From Tetrahymena elliotti 4EA (taxonomy: Eukaryota > Ciliophora > Oligohymenophorea > Hymenostomatida > Tetrahymenidae), in the NCBI GenBank assembly GCA_000231825.2, contig JH720383.1:186001-250000 (forward strand): DNA of 64,000 nt, given 5' to 3'. The position numbers were made by a program, and so were the translations under genes. The notes under the pieces are model-generated. The model did not search any database. It had not been told where the DNA came from and worked only from the letters and a program-made list of their open reading frames with translations. Positions 41,701 through 53,615 of this stretch are shown here, in pieces (the first letter of the stretch is position 1; every line of letters begins with the position of its first letter).

Positions 41701-41956
41701 TCTTGAGTAGCTAAATATACTTATCAAAAGCTAAAATATTAATTAAATATCTATGTAAGAATCTGAAAGTGATAATATTGAATCTGAAACACAGTAAGAA
41801 GACATATCTAACAAAGAAATGTTAATGTCATCTTACTTATCTTAATAAGAGCATGTCAGCTTTAACAATAACATAAATTAACTAAATAAAAATGTCATTT
41901 AAAGTTATTACTAAAAAACTATCTAAGGATACATTAATAATTCTAATAAAAAATGA
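38769..41956 (+). CDS. Ciliate-family transmembrane protein of unknown function
   Basis: Start ATG at 38769, stop TGA at 41954-41956, with introns, for example one of about 48 nt ending near 39210 and one of 35 nt near 41460. The N-terminus (SLDVFGSSVQLNYRKQ, then ALATIFMISFIASFTW) matches what I know of a large, uncharacterised ciliate membrane-protein family. Its members start with a 'D-[LV]-F-G-x-x-[VI]-x-L' segment before the first membrane helix. A non-cytoplasmic domain follows, then further helices (LMTLIILLIISIYIITIFY near 39,300; FMSTLGGFIQLIFLIL near 39,970-40,020). The long cytoplasmic tail carries a basic/helical region (LFSKILRKFKKK; LLLTKEQEIIFNFIPKP) that I also associate with this family. 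The end is Gln/Asn/Ser-rich. Nothing in the neighbourhood suggests a function. Confidence 0.75.
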
Positions 41957-42390
41957 AATTTCTTGTAATCTATTTTTCTTTAATTTATTGTTTTAGAAAA
42001 TCATTAAATTTAAATTTAAAATATCCCTTTTAGTAGACTAAGATGGCTTGACAAATTATAAATTAAGGAAGGATTAGCCATCATAAATTTAATAAAAATT
42101 TATTTAATATTTTAAAAATAAAAATTGATTCATTTTTTAGAATTTTCTTTAAGTTTACTTACATTTATTTATCTTAATTTATAATTTTACATAAAATTTT
42201 GAAAATTTTATATTTTTTTTGCAATTAATAGGATACTAATCATTAAATTCCTTGAAAAAAACTTAATTTATTAATTAGAATTATGATTCATATATTTAAG
42301 ATTTTTTCATATTAAAAATCAATATTTTTACTTTAAAGTATTTTAAATAAACCATAAATAAACTATTTTATTCATAAATAATTTTGCTCT
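41957..42390. other. Intergenic spacer
   Basis: Spacer between two genes on the + strand; it must hold the NTH1 promoter. AT-rich with long T runs (near 42209); no frame or motif recognised. Confidence 0.6.
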
Positions 42391-43506
42391 ATGCCACCAA
42401 AGTAATAAAAGCCTAAAAAAAATAGAAAAGATAACAAATCTTTAGAAAAAAACTAGGATAAAAAAGAAAAGATAGATGATTAAGAAACAAACAATTATGA
42501 TGATTAAAAATCTGAAATAAATAGTTTGGATCAATTCAAATTTTAAAAAGAAGAAACAAATAATCCAATAAAAAAAACAAGAAAGTAAAAAGTGCAAGTA
42601 GAATATGAATTAAATGGTAAAGAAGAAGGATTAACCAGAAAAAAATTATAAGGAAAAAATAAAAATGATGATGAAAATATTTAATAAAATGATATATTAA
42701 AACATGATTCATAAATAGAGATTAAAAATGATGAAAATATAAATAAAGAATAAGATACTGATTCATAAGATAAAAGTAAAACAGAAGAGTAAAAAAAGAA
42801 AGGAAAGTATAATTGCAGAGAAAATTATGAAGAAATTTATCAATTAATTAAGGGATATAGGGATGCTCACACAGCTCCAGTAGATATTTTAGGATGCGAC
42901 AATTAAGGAGATGAAACTTTACCAACAAATGATAAAAACTTTTAAAAGCTTATGGCAATTATATTAAGTGTGTAAACAAAAGATGAAACAACTGATTTAG
43001 TCATGAAAAAAGTTGTTTAAGAAAAGATAACTATAGATAAGGCAATAGAGATTCCATCAAGTGAATTAAAAGAAATAATTAAGTAAGTTAATTTCAATTC
43101 TAAGAAAGTAGGATACATAAAGAATGCAGCAGAAATCATAAAGAATACTTACAACTATGTTATTCCTGATTAATATGAAGATTTGATCAAAATCAAAGGA
43201 ATAGGTCCAAAAGTTGCTAATTTATTTTTACAGTGTGCTTATAAAAAAACTGTAGGAATAGCAGTAGATACACATGTCCACAGAATATCTAATAGACTTG
43301 AATGGGTTTCCACTAATACACCTGAATAAACAAGATTAGAACTAGAAAAATTACTTGATAAAAAGTATTGGTAAGAAATTAATCATTTACTGGTTGGATA
43401 TGGACAATCAGTTTGTAAACCCTAAAATCCATAATGCTAAATTTGCCCTGTGAAAGATAAGTGTCCTGAAGGTAGAAGAAGATTAAAAGGCAAAAAAAAA
43501 ATATGA
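42391..43506 (+). CDS. NTH1: Endonuclease III homologue, HhH-GPD DNA glycosylase/AP lyase
   Basis: Uninterrupted frame of 371 codons, ATG at 42391 to TGA at 43504-43506. The first ~140 residues are a Lys/Glu/Asn/Gln-rich extension, probably disordered and perhaps carrying nuclear signals; bacterial Nth lacks it. The catalytic core then shows LSVQTKDE, the helix-hairpin-helix [13 protein letters not shown] with the Schiff-base Lys (about K274) and [13 protein letters not shown] with the catalytic Asp (about D293). The [4Fe-4S] ligands are C342-x6-C349-x2-C352-x5-C358. All key residues of the family are present, so it should remove oxidised pyrimidines and cleave the abasic site in base-excision repair. 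Two Gln codons inside the iron-sulfur motif are TAA, which directly supports the ciliate code. No intron was seen, unusual among its neighbours. Confidence 0.95.
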
Positions 43507-43991
43507 AAAATATATCTTTTAAAAAACCAAAAATAGAGATAAAACTCATCAAATGCTTAAATATTTTTGTATTTAAATTTTAAATAAAAAATATTTTTAA
43601 AATTAATTTCAGTTAAAATTTTTTGATTATTACAAAACAAGTGTTTTATTTTATTAAATACATATTTAAATAAAATTAATGATTTGAAATTAAATATGTT
43701 TGAAAAAAAAAATATTAAATACTCAATAGATGATCAATAAAAATTATAATCATGAATTCTAATGATTCTTAGAAAATTTTTTGAAATATTTGTTAAAACT
43801 CTTTTGATTAATTTGAATATTTGATAAATTAAACAATAATTATTTTTTGTCTATCTTGACAGAAAAGAAATGAATTCAGTAAAAAATAAAATATTTGAAC
43901 AACATGATTTTTTTGATTAAATTCTTTTAAAAATAGATTGAAAATATTTAAAAATATTAAAATAAATAAAAATTTGAAATATTTATTAAAC
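43507..43991. other. Convergent intergenic spacer
   Basis: Lies between the 3' ends of NTH1 (+) and the double-CNBD gene (-). AT-rich, with A runs near 43490-43505 and 43700-43712; nothing else recognised. Confidence 0.6.
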
Positions 43992-46900
43992 TCATATTTT
44001 ATAAAATGCAGAAATAGATTTTTGACTTTTTTAATTATGGTTATTATTGCTATTATTTTAAATAGTAATATTGTTAGTTTTATTACTATTACTTTTTTCT
44101 TAGTGAGTAATTTCGTGGCTCTATTAATTTTTTTAGCTTTTTGCTTAGTATACTTAATCATTTTACCCAAATAATAAGCTCTATTTCGACGTTTGATCAT
44201 TTATATTATTAATTGAAAACAGGCTTGTATTTCTAAATCTTACTAAAGATGGAGAATCCATGTTATTGTGTTTAGATATGTTCTCATTAAAATTGTTGGT
44301 TGAAAATTAACTATTATTTCTAAACTTAACTAAAGATGGAGAATCAACAAAATTTTAGAATTGGCTCATATTTGAGTTAGTACTTCCATTTAGCTTAAAT
44401 TTATTTAATGTTTCTTAATTTTAATCAACTATGAAAGATTAATCAAAGCTTAATTCTTCACTTATAATTGGGATCGATGAATTTATGACAGTGTTCTTGA
44501 ATAATTATGAACCATTTTATTAGCTTTTTATTCCTTGATTTTTATGGGAAATATTTTCTTATTGCTAATTGCCTTACTCGATACTTTTATTTTGAGTTTT
44601 TGTGAGAGATTTTTACTTCAAATTTAGATCTGAAAAAGATGATTTATAATAAACAGAAGATTGATCTTATATACTGCTAATATGCTAACTATTTACAGTT
44701 TCTATCAGAGATTCATGAGAGTTCACTTTTTTTGATGAATTTTAATCTTTGATGAATGTACTACTCTATTGTCTCGATTAAAAGATCTATTCATTAGAAT
44801 TAGTTTTACTCAGTTGAGAACTTGAATTTAATATTAAACTTTCTTTCTTTTATAAATTAGAGAATGTTCCTACTTAATTGTCTTGTTCTTAAATTTCTTA
44901 ATTCTACAAATCTATGCTTTTTTTCCTTTCTATCTTTTCGTTTTTAGGTGAATTATTTAGTGAAATCCTTTTTCCTTAAAATTTCACATTTTTAATTTTC
45001 TTAAACTATGGTGTTTGATTCTCATAAGAATTAGTTTTAATGCATTCTAAAATAGGATGAAAATCTAATTTGATTTCCTCTTCACACAATTTTTCTTTTT
45101 AATCTTCTTACATCGCCTTTATGTTTAATTCTAATTCATTTTTATTTTTATTTTCAGGAATTTCTATTTTTATATTTGCTTATTATTTTTTCTGTTTGAG
45201 GTTTTAATTTTTTTCAGTTAGATTGACCTTCTTTTATTTTTCATTATTTGAAGTTAATAATTATTATTCTGTTTAAGTTTTTTCCTTTACTTTTTCAAAA
45301 GATTCTATGTTAGTTTCTTTTTTTTGTGTATCAAAACTTTACTTTAAATTTTGAATTTATTTTACAGATGTGTCAATTTAATTTTAAGGCTCTTTAATTG
45401 CATAATGTTAAAATTAATTAAGTTCTTTCTGTGATTCAACTACTAATGAATTCTATTCTGATTCATTGATTTATTATTATTATTTTTCTAATATTTTTGG
45501 AGTTTTGTCTGTATTAATAAATATATTGTTTTTCGAAGCTTTTTTTAAAGAATCTTCCTTCAAATCCTATTGATTTTTGTTTTCTTAATGAATCTGACCA
45601 ATCTGCTAATTTTATTATTCTTTTTCTAAAAGTTAATTGGTTTTTACATTTTCTAATAAGTTCTATTTATTTGTTTTTAGTAAAGAGTCTAATTTCAAAT
45701 CCTATTTATTTTCTTAATGAGTTGATTTATTTAATACATTTTATTATTATTAACTAATTTATTATTATTTTTCTAAAATTTCTTTAGGTTTTTCTGCTTT
45801 AAATTGATTTGAATTCTTTAGTTTTTATTAAGAGTCTTCTTTCAAATCCAAAGATGCCCCTTATTAAGAGCGCTGAGAGCTACTGAAGCTTATAATCCTA
45901 TTTATCTTTTTATCTTATTAAGCTGAATAAAATATATCTGGAGAAAGTAAGATAGGGTAGCTTATATTATCCTATTTATTAGTTTCTATTGTCTATTTAA
46001 GTGATGATTATCTTGATAAGCCATTTTTTTATTATAAATTATGATCTGAAAATAATTATGTTGAATGATTTGTTTAAAAATTTTCTTGTTAAAATTCTTG
46101 AGGTTGTTAAGAATAAGATGATTTAATCTAATATTAATTGTTCTAATTATTAATGATACTATTACCATTGAAAGATTATTCTTACTACTAAGCTTATTGC
46201 TATTAAAAAAATTTACTATGTTAATGAATATTATAATTGCACTTGCTGACATCAGAAACAACTTTTCTATGGAAATGATATTTGATATTATTTGGCTGCT
46301 AAGTGTTAGCTATATATTACTGAAAATAGCCAATCTAATTGTTAAGATTTTATGCCAATTTAGATTTATTTTACATTTAACTTTACTTATTTGATTAAAA
46401 ACTGAATTAAAAGTTTTTTTCACTCTAACTATCTTAAAGTTAATTATTTTAAGGAAATTAGCTAAGTTTTGGTGTTTCGGCATTACACTAATCTTTAGGT
46501 TCATATTTTTTATGGCTATGTATCATTAATAGTTAATTTTATGCAGATTTAATATTATTCTATTGCTTTTAAGAGCTATTTTAAGGGCTAAAACTTTTGT
46601 TTTAATTTTAAAATTATTTTTTAATATTTAAAAGAGCACTCATTTGTTTTTTTTCTCTAAATTAAATCTGTTTTCCTAATGACTAATTTAACTTATTATT
46701 TTTGAGTTTAATAAAATTTTAACTCATATTATTTTAAGTTACTGTTAAGCAAGAACTTGGTCTCTATTTCTCACTGTTAGAGATGTAAAATGTTTTTTAG
46801 TAATAACCAAGTGGATAATTGTTTTAACTTATATCTAGAGTTCCTAAATAAATTTAGCTTTAAGAGAGAACAGGTGATTAATGAGTAGAAGAAGAATAAG

Positions 46901-49900
46901 GACGGAATCTTTTCACTTTTTAATTAAATCCAACCTTTTATTCTGATTCTGTTTTTTAACCAGTAGAATAAGTTTAGATCTCAAAAAATTTATGGCTTGG
47001 GGTATTTAAATCACTTTGAGGAGAGTTGCAACTTTTCTCATTTTCTTCAATGAATTTATTGTTTCTAAAATTAAAAATTTAAGAAGACTAATTTTATACA
47101 GGACCAGATATGTACTGATTAGATTGGTTTATTTAGCTTTAAGTCTCTTCTTATTATGTATTAAGGTTACCTTATTAGCTATTTTTCCCAAATATTTATT
47201 AGATTCTTTGTGCTTTAAGATCTTAATACTCTTAGCTCAAGTCAAATTGATGATTAATATTTTATGATTGGTGTCTTAAAAATCTATTTTCTTACTATAT
47301 TTCAATATTATCATCATTTTTTTATATTTAATCACTGCTATTGTAATTTCTCAATTTGTAATAATTAGCACTTGATTTTGGAGATTAGAATACTCCAAAA
47401 AATTTTTAATTTATCCTAGGATTTTTTTCTGAAAGAACTTAAAATTTTGAATATGAGTATGTTTGTTCATTCTTGTTTTTAAAATTTTATGGTGTTTAAA
47501 ATAAATCTGCAGAAGTTAGAATATAATTCGAAATATTTTGGTCAGATTTTGAAGTTTTCAGCTATTTAAAATCACTTTAATCACTTTAAAAATTCTAAAG
47601 TAAATGATTTTAATTTGTTTACTAGTTCATTTTATCTTAAACGTATTAAATTTTTTCAGAAAGATGAAGTATTCCCTTGCTTCTGTCTTGATTTTAGTTG
47701 TAATTAATTTAAAAGCTTTAACCATTTTTAATATTGGCATTTAATATTTTTTTAAAATCTTTGTTTTTTATATGATTTTTTAAACTCATTTTTAATGAAT
47801 TAAAGTCTTGTTTCCCAAATTTATAACATATCTATTTTAAATTTTTTTAGAATTACTTGGACATCTCACCTTGTAAGATCGCATCATCTTCTTTTTTGTT
47901 TAAGGAACTTGACTTAATAATTGTTGGTTTTTATTTTTTTTTGGTAGAAGAAATTTAATTTTCATCTGATTTTAAGGTTTTGCTGTTTAGTTTTTAAGGA
48001 TTAGCTTAAAATTATTTTTAATTATTTTTTTTTTGTTGCAAAACAACATTCTTGGACATTTAAATTTTATTTTTCATAAAACTATTCATATTAAAGTCAA
48101 ATGTTTCAGACATTTTTTACTTAATACTGTTTATTGCTTGTTACATTTTCAATTTTTGGTCAGATTGATTTTCTATTTAACAGCATAAATCATTAGATGA
48201 AATTCTCTTTTTCGTTGGCAAATAATATTATCCAATTTTGTGTCCATTAGTTTTAAATTAATCAAAGTCTTTTTATGTAGGATCATTTAATTATTATTCT
48301 TATGATTTAACAATATATTAATTTTAATTTAACATCAGAATCGATTATTAGGCATAATCTAATAAATCGCTCATACTCCCAATTTAACTGCTAATAGAAT
48401 TCTTTTAGTTTTTTTAAGAATTAAATTTTCCTTTTAAATCGTCGTTTTAAAATTTTTCTTCTTAAAGATCATCAACATTTTTAGGAATATTTTGTAAAGA
48501 GGCAATGCTTTTATCATAATGAAGGTGAGGATAAATCTTAACATTCAAGCTCTTTGATGAACTAAAATTATTTATACTTTCTAGAGGGGTTTATAGCAAG
48601 AAGCTTTTGCTTTCTTTTGGATCTTTATTTAAATACTCAAGATATTATTCCTGATTTTCTTTTGGAATTGTCTTCTTTAAAATTTTAGAATTTTATTAAA
48701 TTTTATCAACCATTAATTTTCTTTTTATTGGTAAATTTAATATAAAATATTATTATATTGTAAAGTGCTTCATGAATATATTTTCGAACACCTCTCTATT
48801 AAATTACAACAATTCACCCCCTCCATTTATTGAGGAACATAAAACCTAAAATGTCCTATTAAAATTATTTTCTATGATATCTTCTTCACCAAAAAAATCT
48901 CCTTTCTCTAGTTAAAATAACTAATAAAAATAATTTTAAATATTTACTTGTAATTAATGTTTATTTTTACATTGACTTATATCTTTTAACTCTTTTGTTC
49001 ATTTATATTTAATTCAAATTCACCTTTCATTTGATTATTAGATTCAAATCTATTAGTTGATAAGCTCATTCTCATATTTTAATCTCCATACCTCAAATCT
49101 TCTTGATTTATATGCCTTTTGATCTAATAATATATTTTAACTACACTTAACTATTTTTTTAATAAATACCAAAAAGGATCCAGATAATATGAAATAAACA
49201 TAATCGGGTGAATCTTTTTCTGTAAAGACAATCTAACCTTAAGAATACTTAATTTATTATGAGTAAGCATCATAAAAAGACTTTATAAACAAATGCTTAT
49301 TACTTATACCATCAAATATTTTAAGATTAAAAATAAAATTAATTATATCAGTATATTGGTTTTAATAAAAGTCTAAAATATGAGCATCAAATATATTTTT
49401 TTTGATGGATATAGCTGTACACTTTGTTTTAGCTAGGGCTGAAGAATTTCTAACAGAATTAGAAAATAAATCTATGTCTCCAGTTTACTGTCCTTATCCT
49501 ATTTCTTTAGATTTTATAAGACTACTTAAAGAATGCAACTATTTTGGCTGGACAAACATTTCTACTATTCCCTCAAGTATCACATACAATTTTTCTGGCT
49601 TATCTTCTATTAAAAATTGAATAAAAATTAATACTAAAAATGAAGTAACAACTTTGTTTTTATCACTAAAAAAATCAAAATATCTCTGAAATAGTCATAA
49701 TATTTAATTATTGTTTACTTATATTATATAATGCTTAAGATTCTTAAAATACTTCTATATTAGATGAGCATAGAATTGCTACTATAAGATTATCTTCATT
49801 TTCATTCTACAAAGCATCATCTTATAACCTGTAACTATGAATTTTACTAAAAAGTTCTGTATTCCTAATCACCCAATTTGATATTTTTTTGATTTAATTA

Positions 49901-50170
49901 ATATTTCTCATATAATTTGGGACTGATAAACATTCTACTACCATCTTGTTTAATAAAAGATTTCATTTTTAAATATAAATCATATTTGAACATATTAAAA
50001 ATTTAGCAAGAGATTGCAAATTAAGCCAAGCAAAAGTAATAAAATTATCAATGCTTTAATGTATTTACATCAAAATCAGCTTCATTATCTATGTCTCTAT
50101 TTATATTTAGTGGTTTTCTCTTAAAATTTGGAACTGATGATGAAGAATTTATTTAAAAGAAATCATTCAT
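43992..50170 (-). CDS. Protein with two cyclic-nucleotide-binding domains and a very long low-complexity tail
   Basis: Proposed start ATG at 50170 (MNDFFQINSSSSVPNFKRKP), stop TGA at 43992-43994. A first intron of about 125 nt is inferred. The first CNBD (~49,400-49,650) reads EDKPEKLYVILEGIVEMF and then GDIDLFSNSVRNSSALAKTKC. The second (~48,750-49,290) reads YSQGQIVFTEKDSPDYVYFI and then KGDFFGEEDIIENNFNRTFQ. The second has a full FGE...R cassette; the first keeps the Arg but has GD in place of GE. No kinase or channel part is visible. From about 48,900 to the stop one long exon gives some 1,590 residues rich in Gln, Asn, Ser and Lys, with internal repeats listed separately. The intron between the halves of CNBD 2 (~48,925-49,110) is uncertain: a single ~190-nt intron keeps the frame. 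Likely role: cyclic-nucleotide-responsive scaffold or regulatory protein (inference). Confidence 0.75.
44205..44350 (-). repeat. Two-copy ~25-residue repeat near the C-terminus of the double-CNBD protein
   Basis: On the minus strand the protein reads DSPSLVKFRNNSQFSTNN and, after a short spacer ending KHNNM, DSPSLVRFRNTSLFSINN. The copies are about 75 nt apart. Confidence 0.75.
45460..45860 (-). repeat. Three imperfect ~46-residue tandem repeats in the tail of the double-CNBD protein
   Basis: Read on the minus strand, units begin near 45,855, 45,695 and 45,553 with DLKEDSQQK, DLKLDSLLK and DLKEDSLKK. Each continues to an (I/L)LEK-plus-Gln run, and the first two end in HQENK. Units are about 45-49 codons long. 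Several Gln codons in the runs are TAA. Confidence 0.7.
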
Positions 50171-51428
50171 TTACAAAAATATATCAATAAGTTGATTTAT
50201 CTTCTATTTTCTAAGTTATTTTTCATATATTAATATTTATAAAACTAATGACAAAACTACTAGCTTAGTTCTAATTAACTATCACTGGTAGGTACTAAGA
50301 GATACCATCAAACATTAAAATTCTTTGAAAATTACAAATTTTTTATACTGATTATCCTATTTTTTAAAATATTAACAAATTCTACTATTCTTAAAAGATC
50401 AAATTTTATTTTCTCCTATGTTTGAAGAGTAGCAAAATAGTTTTGCTATTTTCATCTTTCAGAATAAAAAAAAGCATTTTATCCAACAGTACTAACTAGT
50501 ACTAACTGTCAATATTTAAAAAAATAGTATATGAATATTTTTAATAATATTACATCTCTAAAATTACTTTGGTTAATAAATATTTCATAAACAATTATTC
50601 TACAACTTTTTATTAATAAAGAAAAAAAGTAAAAGCAACAATAAAAATCAAAATTAATTCTTTTAAACTTAATGAGCAATCATTTTTAAAAAATTATTTT
50701 AGAAACTCTTTTAGAAAATAAAATATAAGCTTCCATATAAATAATAATCTCCAAAAAATGTTATCTTTCTATCTAGATAAATAAATAATAAAGAATCATT
50801 TATAAAAAGAATTAAAATTTACATCCCATCGATGATTATTTAATAAAACTGTTTATATTTATAATTTATTATTTTATGCAACCTAAATAATATTGTGGTA
50901 AAAAATAAATAAACTATAAAAAGTTAAAATAAAAAATTAATTTATCAATTTAAATTGTTTATCACCCATTCTTTTTTCTCAAATAAACTTAAAATCTGAT
51001 AGATTGAGATATCTTATTCACTTTGGTATTAGTAAATTCAAATATAAAAATTTACAAAGTTGAGATGGTTACTTCATAAACCTGCTTAAATTTATAATTT
51101 GCTTTCTTACAAAAAAATAACTTTAGAAATGGTTTATTTAAATAACAAACAGAAATAAAGAAATATAAATAAATAATAAATAAAACTCAACAAATTTCCA
51201 TCACATATATAGCTGATAATTTCATTTACCTTTTTACAATTACAATTTATATATTTCATAAAAAATCACTTTGAAATGGTCAGATTTAAATGAGAAACAA
51301 ATATAAGAAACATAAATAAGTAATAAATAAAACTCTACAAAGTTTAAATAAAAATGAATTTTTAATTTTTAAAATTGTTTTTCAAATATTTCTTTTGTTG
51401 TAAATGTAAAACACTAAAATAGAATCAA
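50171..51428. other. Intergenic region with degenerate direct repeats
   Basis: 1.26 kb between the start of the double-CNBD gene and the end of the aldehyde dehydrogenase gene (both minus). It holds the repeats given separately and no recognisable gene. Confidence 0.6.
50895..51395. repeat. Degenerate direct repeats downstream of the aldehyde dehydrogenase gene
   Basis: A pattern of AATAAATAAAACTC-ACAAA type occurs at about 51,172-51,195 and 51,320-51,343, with a weaker copy near 50,908-50,930. In the two better copies it is preceded by CTTT-GAAATGG and AAACA-ATA blocks (51,120 and 51,270), so the unit is about 75-85 bp with a ~148-bp period. The first and third copies are followed by a TTTAAA(A)TTGTTT block (50,950 and 51,365). 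Confidence 0.5.
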
Positions 51429-52934
51429 TCAAGAAATCCAAATAGTTTTTATGTTTGTAAATTCTAAGGCACCAAAATGAGAGCATTCTCTTCCATATCC
51501 GCTCATTTTACATCCTCCACTTGGTAATCTAGAATCTGTTTTGTTGATTTCATTTATGAAAACTGATCCAGTTTCAATTAATTTAGCTAATTCTTCAGCT
51601 CTATCAACATCTTTACTTATAATAGTACCACCTAGACCATATAAGCTATTGTTTGCAATAGATATTGCTTCGCTTTCTTTTTTAAATCTCATCAGAGTAA
51701 ATACAGGACCAAATGTTTCTTATTAGGCAAGAATATTTTCTTAATTTACCTCAACGATAGCAGGTTTGATAAAATTACCCTTTTCCAATCCTGGAATAAA
51801 AGCTCTATCACCTCCATAAAGTAATTTTCCACCTTATTAAACGCTTTATTCTAATTATTTCTATAAATTAATGACCAAATCACTTCTAGCTAGAGGACCT
51901 AATTCTACTTGTGGATCAAAAGGATCACCAATTTTTATATTTTATACTCTCTTTGTTAATCTTTCAACAAACTTATCATATATAAGATCAGATATTAAAA
52001 ATCTTTTAGCAGATATACAAACTTATCCAGCATTTGCAATACGACTTTTAACAGCAAACTCAACTGCTAAATCTAAATCAGCATCAGAACATACAATAAA
52101 AGGATCACTTCCACCTAATTCCATAATTGATTTTTTCAAATATTTACCAGCAACCTAATAATAAGAATTGAAATTAATAAAGAAAAAATAAAAAATTTAA
52201 TCATTACCTAAGCTATTTTAGAACCAGCTTATGTGCTTCCAGTAAAAGAAACACCATGTATGAATTTGGATTCACATATATTTTCTAATTATTCAGGACT
52301 TGAAAAAATATTTTAAAACTCATTACTATCAAAGCCTGCTTCTCTAAATAATTCTTCTACTGCTAGTCCTACTAATGGAGTAGAGTCTGAAGTTCTAGCT
52401 AAAACACCATTACCTGAAGACATAATGGGAATAACTCCCTTAAAGACAAGCCAGAAAGGAAAGTTAAAGGGGCATATTTGATAAATTGTTCCTTTTGTAT
52501 TAAATGATTATTGGTTGATTGATAATAATAACAAAATATTCTCTAAAAAATATTTTAATTTTATTACCTAATGGTTCATTGACAACGTAAGATTTTCTTG
52601 CTTCTGTTTTTACCCTTTCAATTTTAAGAATCTTTTCTAAATTTTCAGCATAATAGCGACAGTGAGCAGCTGACTTTTTAACTTCTCCCAAAGATTAAGC
52701 AACAGGTTTACCTATTTCAGTAGTAATTAATTCTGCATATTTTTCTGCATTTGTACTTATTAACTGGCTGAGTTTATTTAATTTTTCGGATCTTTGCTTA
52801 AAACTTAACTTTTTATGAGCATCAAAACCCTTCTTAGCTAACTACAACTAGTTTTTAACCTAAGAGTCAGTAACAAAATCAAAACTTTTTAAAACTTCGT
52901 TGGTAATTGGAGAGCGTGAAACAAATTTTCTCAT
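51429..52934 (-). CDS. NAD(P)-dependent aldehyde dehydrogenase, succinate-semialdehyde type (Sad/YneI-like)
   Basis: Three exons, 52568-52934, 52208-52491 and 51429-52154, join to 459 codons (458 aa), a normal ALDH length. Introns are 76 nt and 53 nt. The N-terminus starts directly in the ALDH fold ([13 protein letters not shown]), so no organelle signal is evident. The cofactor region reads [18 protein letters not shown] and VSFTGSTQAG. The catalytic Glu lies in MELGGSDPF (E229) and the nucleophile in NAGQVCISAKR (C263), 34 residues apart as in the family; the Gln of that motif is [11 protein letters not shown] and the compact length are what I know from bacterial Sad/YneI, which oxidises succinate semialdehyde to succinate, so that substrate is inferred. 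The start lies 681 bp from the divergent SDHAF4 gene. Confidence 0.9.
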
Positions 52935-53615
52935 TTGATATATTTAATTAAAGTGGATTTTTTTAGAAAAGATATTCTTAAATAAATAAAAATCATTTAA
53001 ATAATATTAAAAAGAACTTAATTAAAAATATTTGTTATTATAAATATTTAGTTAGCTAAAAATGGTTATTCTAATTATCTATCATAATACAAAATAAATA
53101 TTTTTATTTAATGAAAGCAAATTTTACTTTCTATTATGAAAAAACATTTTATCAAGAATTATTTGGATTTCAAAATATTGAATAGATAAGTAGAAATTTT
53201 AAAGAAAAACTAGCATTAAAGAAAATGCAAACGATTAAAAATAATAGATGAAAAATAATTTAGATTAGATGTCATTAGAAAAAATTAACAATGCTAAAAT
53301 AACACTTTAAAGTCTAACAATGACTGATATGCTTAATACACTAAATTTTTTAGAAAAATAAGTAATAGATTTTTCTTGAATAAAGAAGTATTAAGGAAAT
53401 TTCTCTACTTTTTGTTGACTATTCTTAATTGATAGTTTCTAATTAATTGATAAATACTCAACTTTATATTCATAAAAACTTTTGGTAATTAACTTTACAA
53501 TTTTAAATTTTTGATAACACAATTAAAAGGATTTAGAGAAATCTACAGGATTGAACTGCTAGTAAACATCATTAAAGAATCTATTAATTAACTATTAAAC
53601 TTCAAAGCACTATAT
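52935..53615. promoter_or_regulatory. Shared divergent upstream region of ALDH and SDHAF4 genes
   Basis: 681 bp between two divergent starts, so both promoters must lie here. AT-rich without a recognised element. It holds a 36-codon frame, 53269-53379 (+, MSLEKINNAKITLQ...), which I cannot distinguish from chance or from an untranslated or upstream reading frame. Confidence 0.5.

Noticed and set aside
43829..44200. 123-codon minus-strand frame with basic, hydrophobic composition
   Set aside because: It overlaps, in another frame, the end of the double-CNBD gene and the 3' spacer; composition is what AT-rich DNA gives by chance.
48711..48773. Separate gene starting at ATG 48713 or 48773
   Set aside because: The frame is open upstream and reads straight back into the second CNBD (FGEEDIIENNFNRTFQ), so the tail belongs to the CNBD gene.
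49402..49620. Plus-strand 72-codon standard-code frame
   Set aside because: It is the antisense shadow of the first CNBD, whose minus-strand reading gives a recognisable fold.
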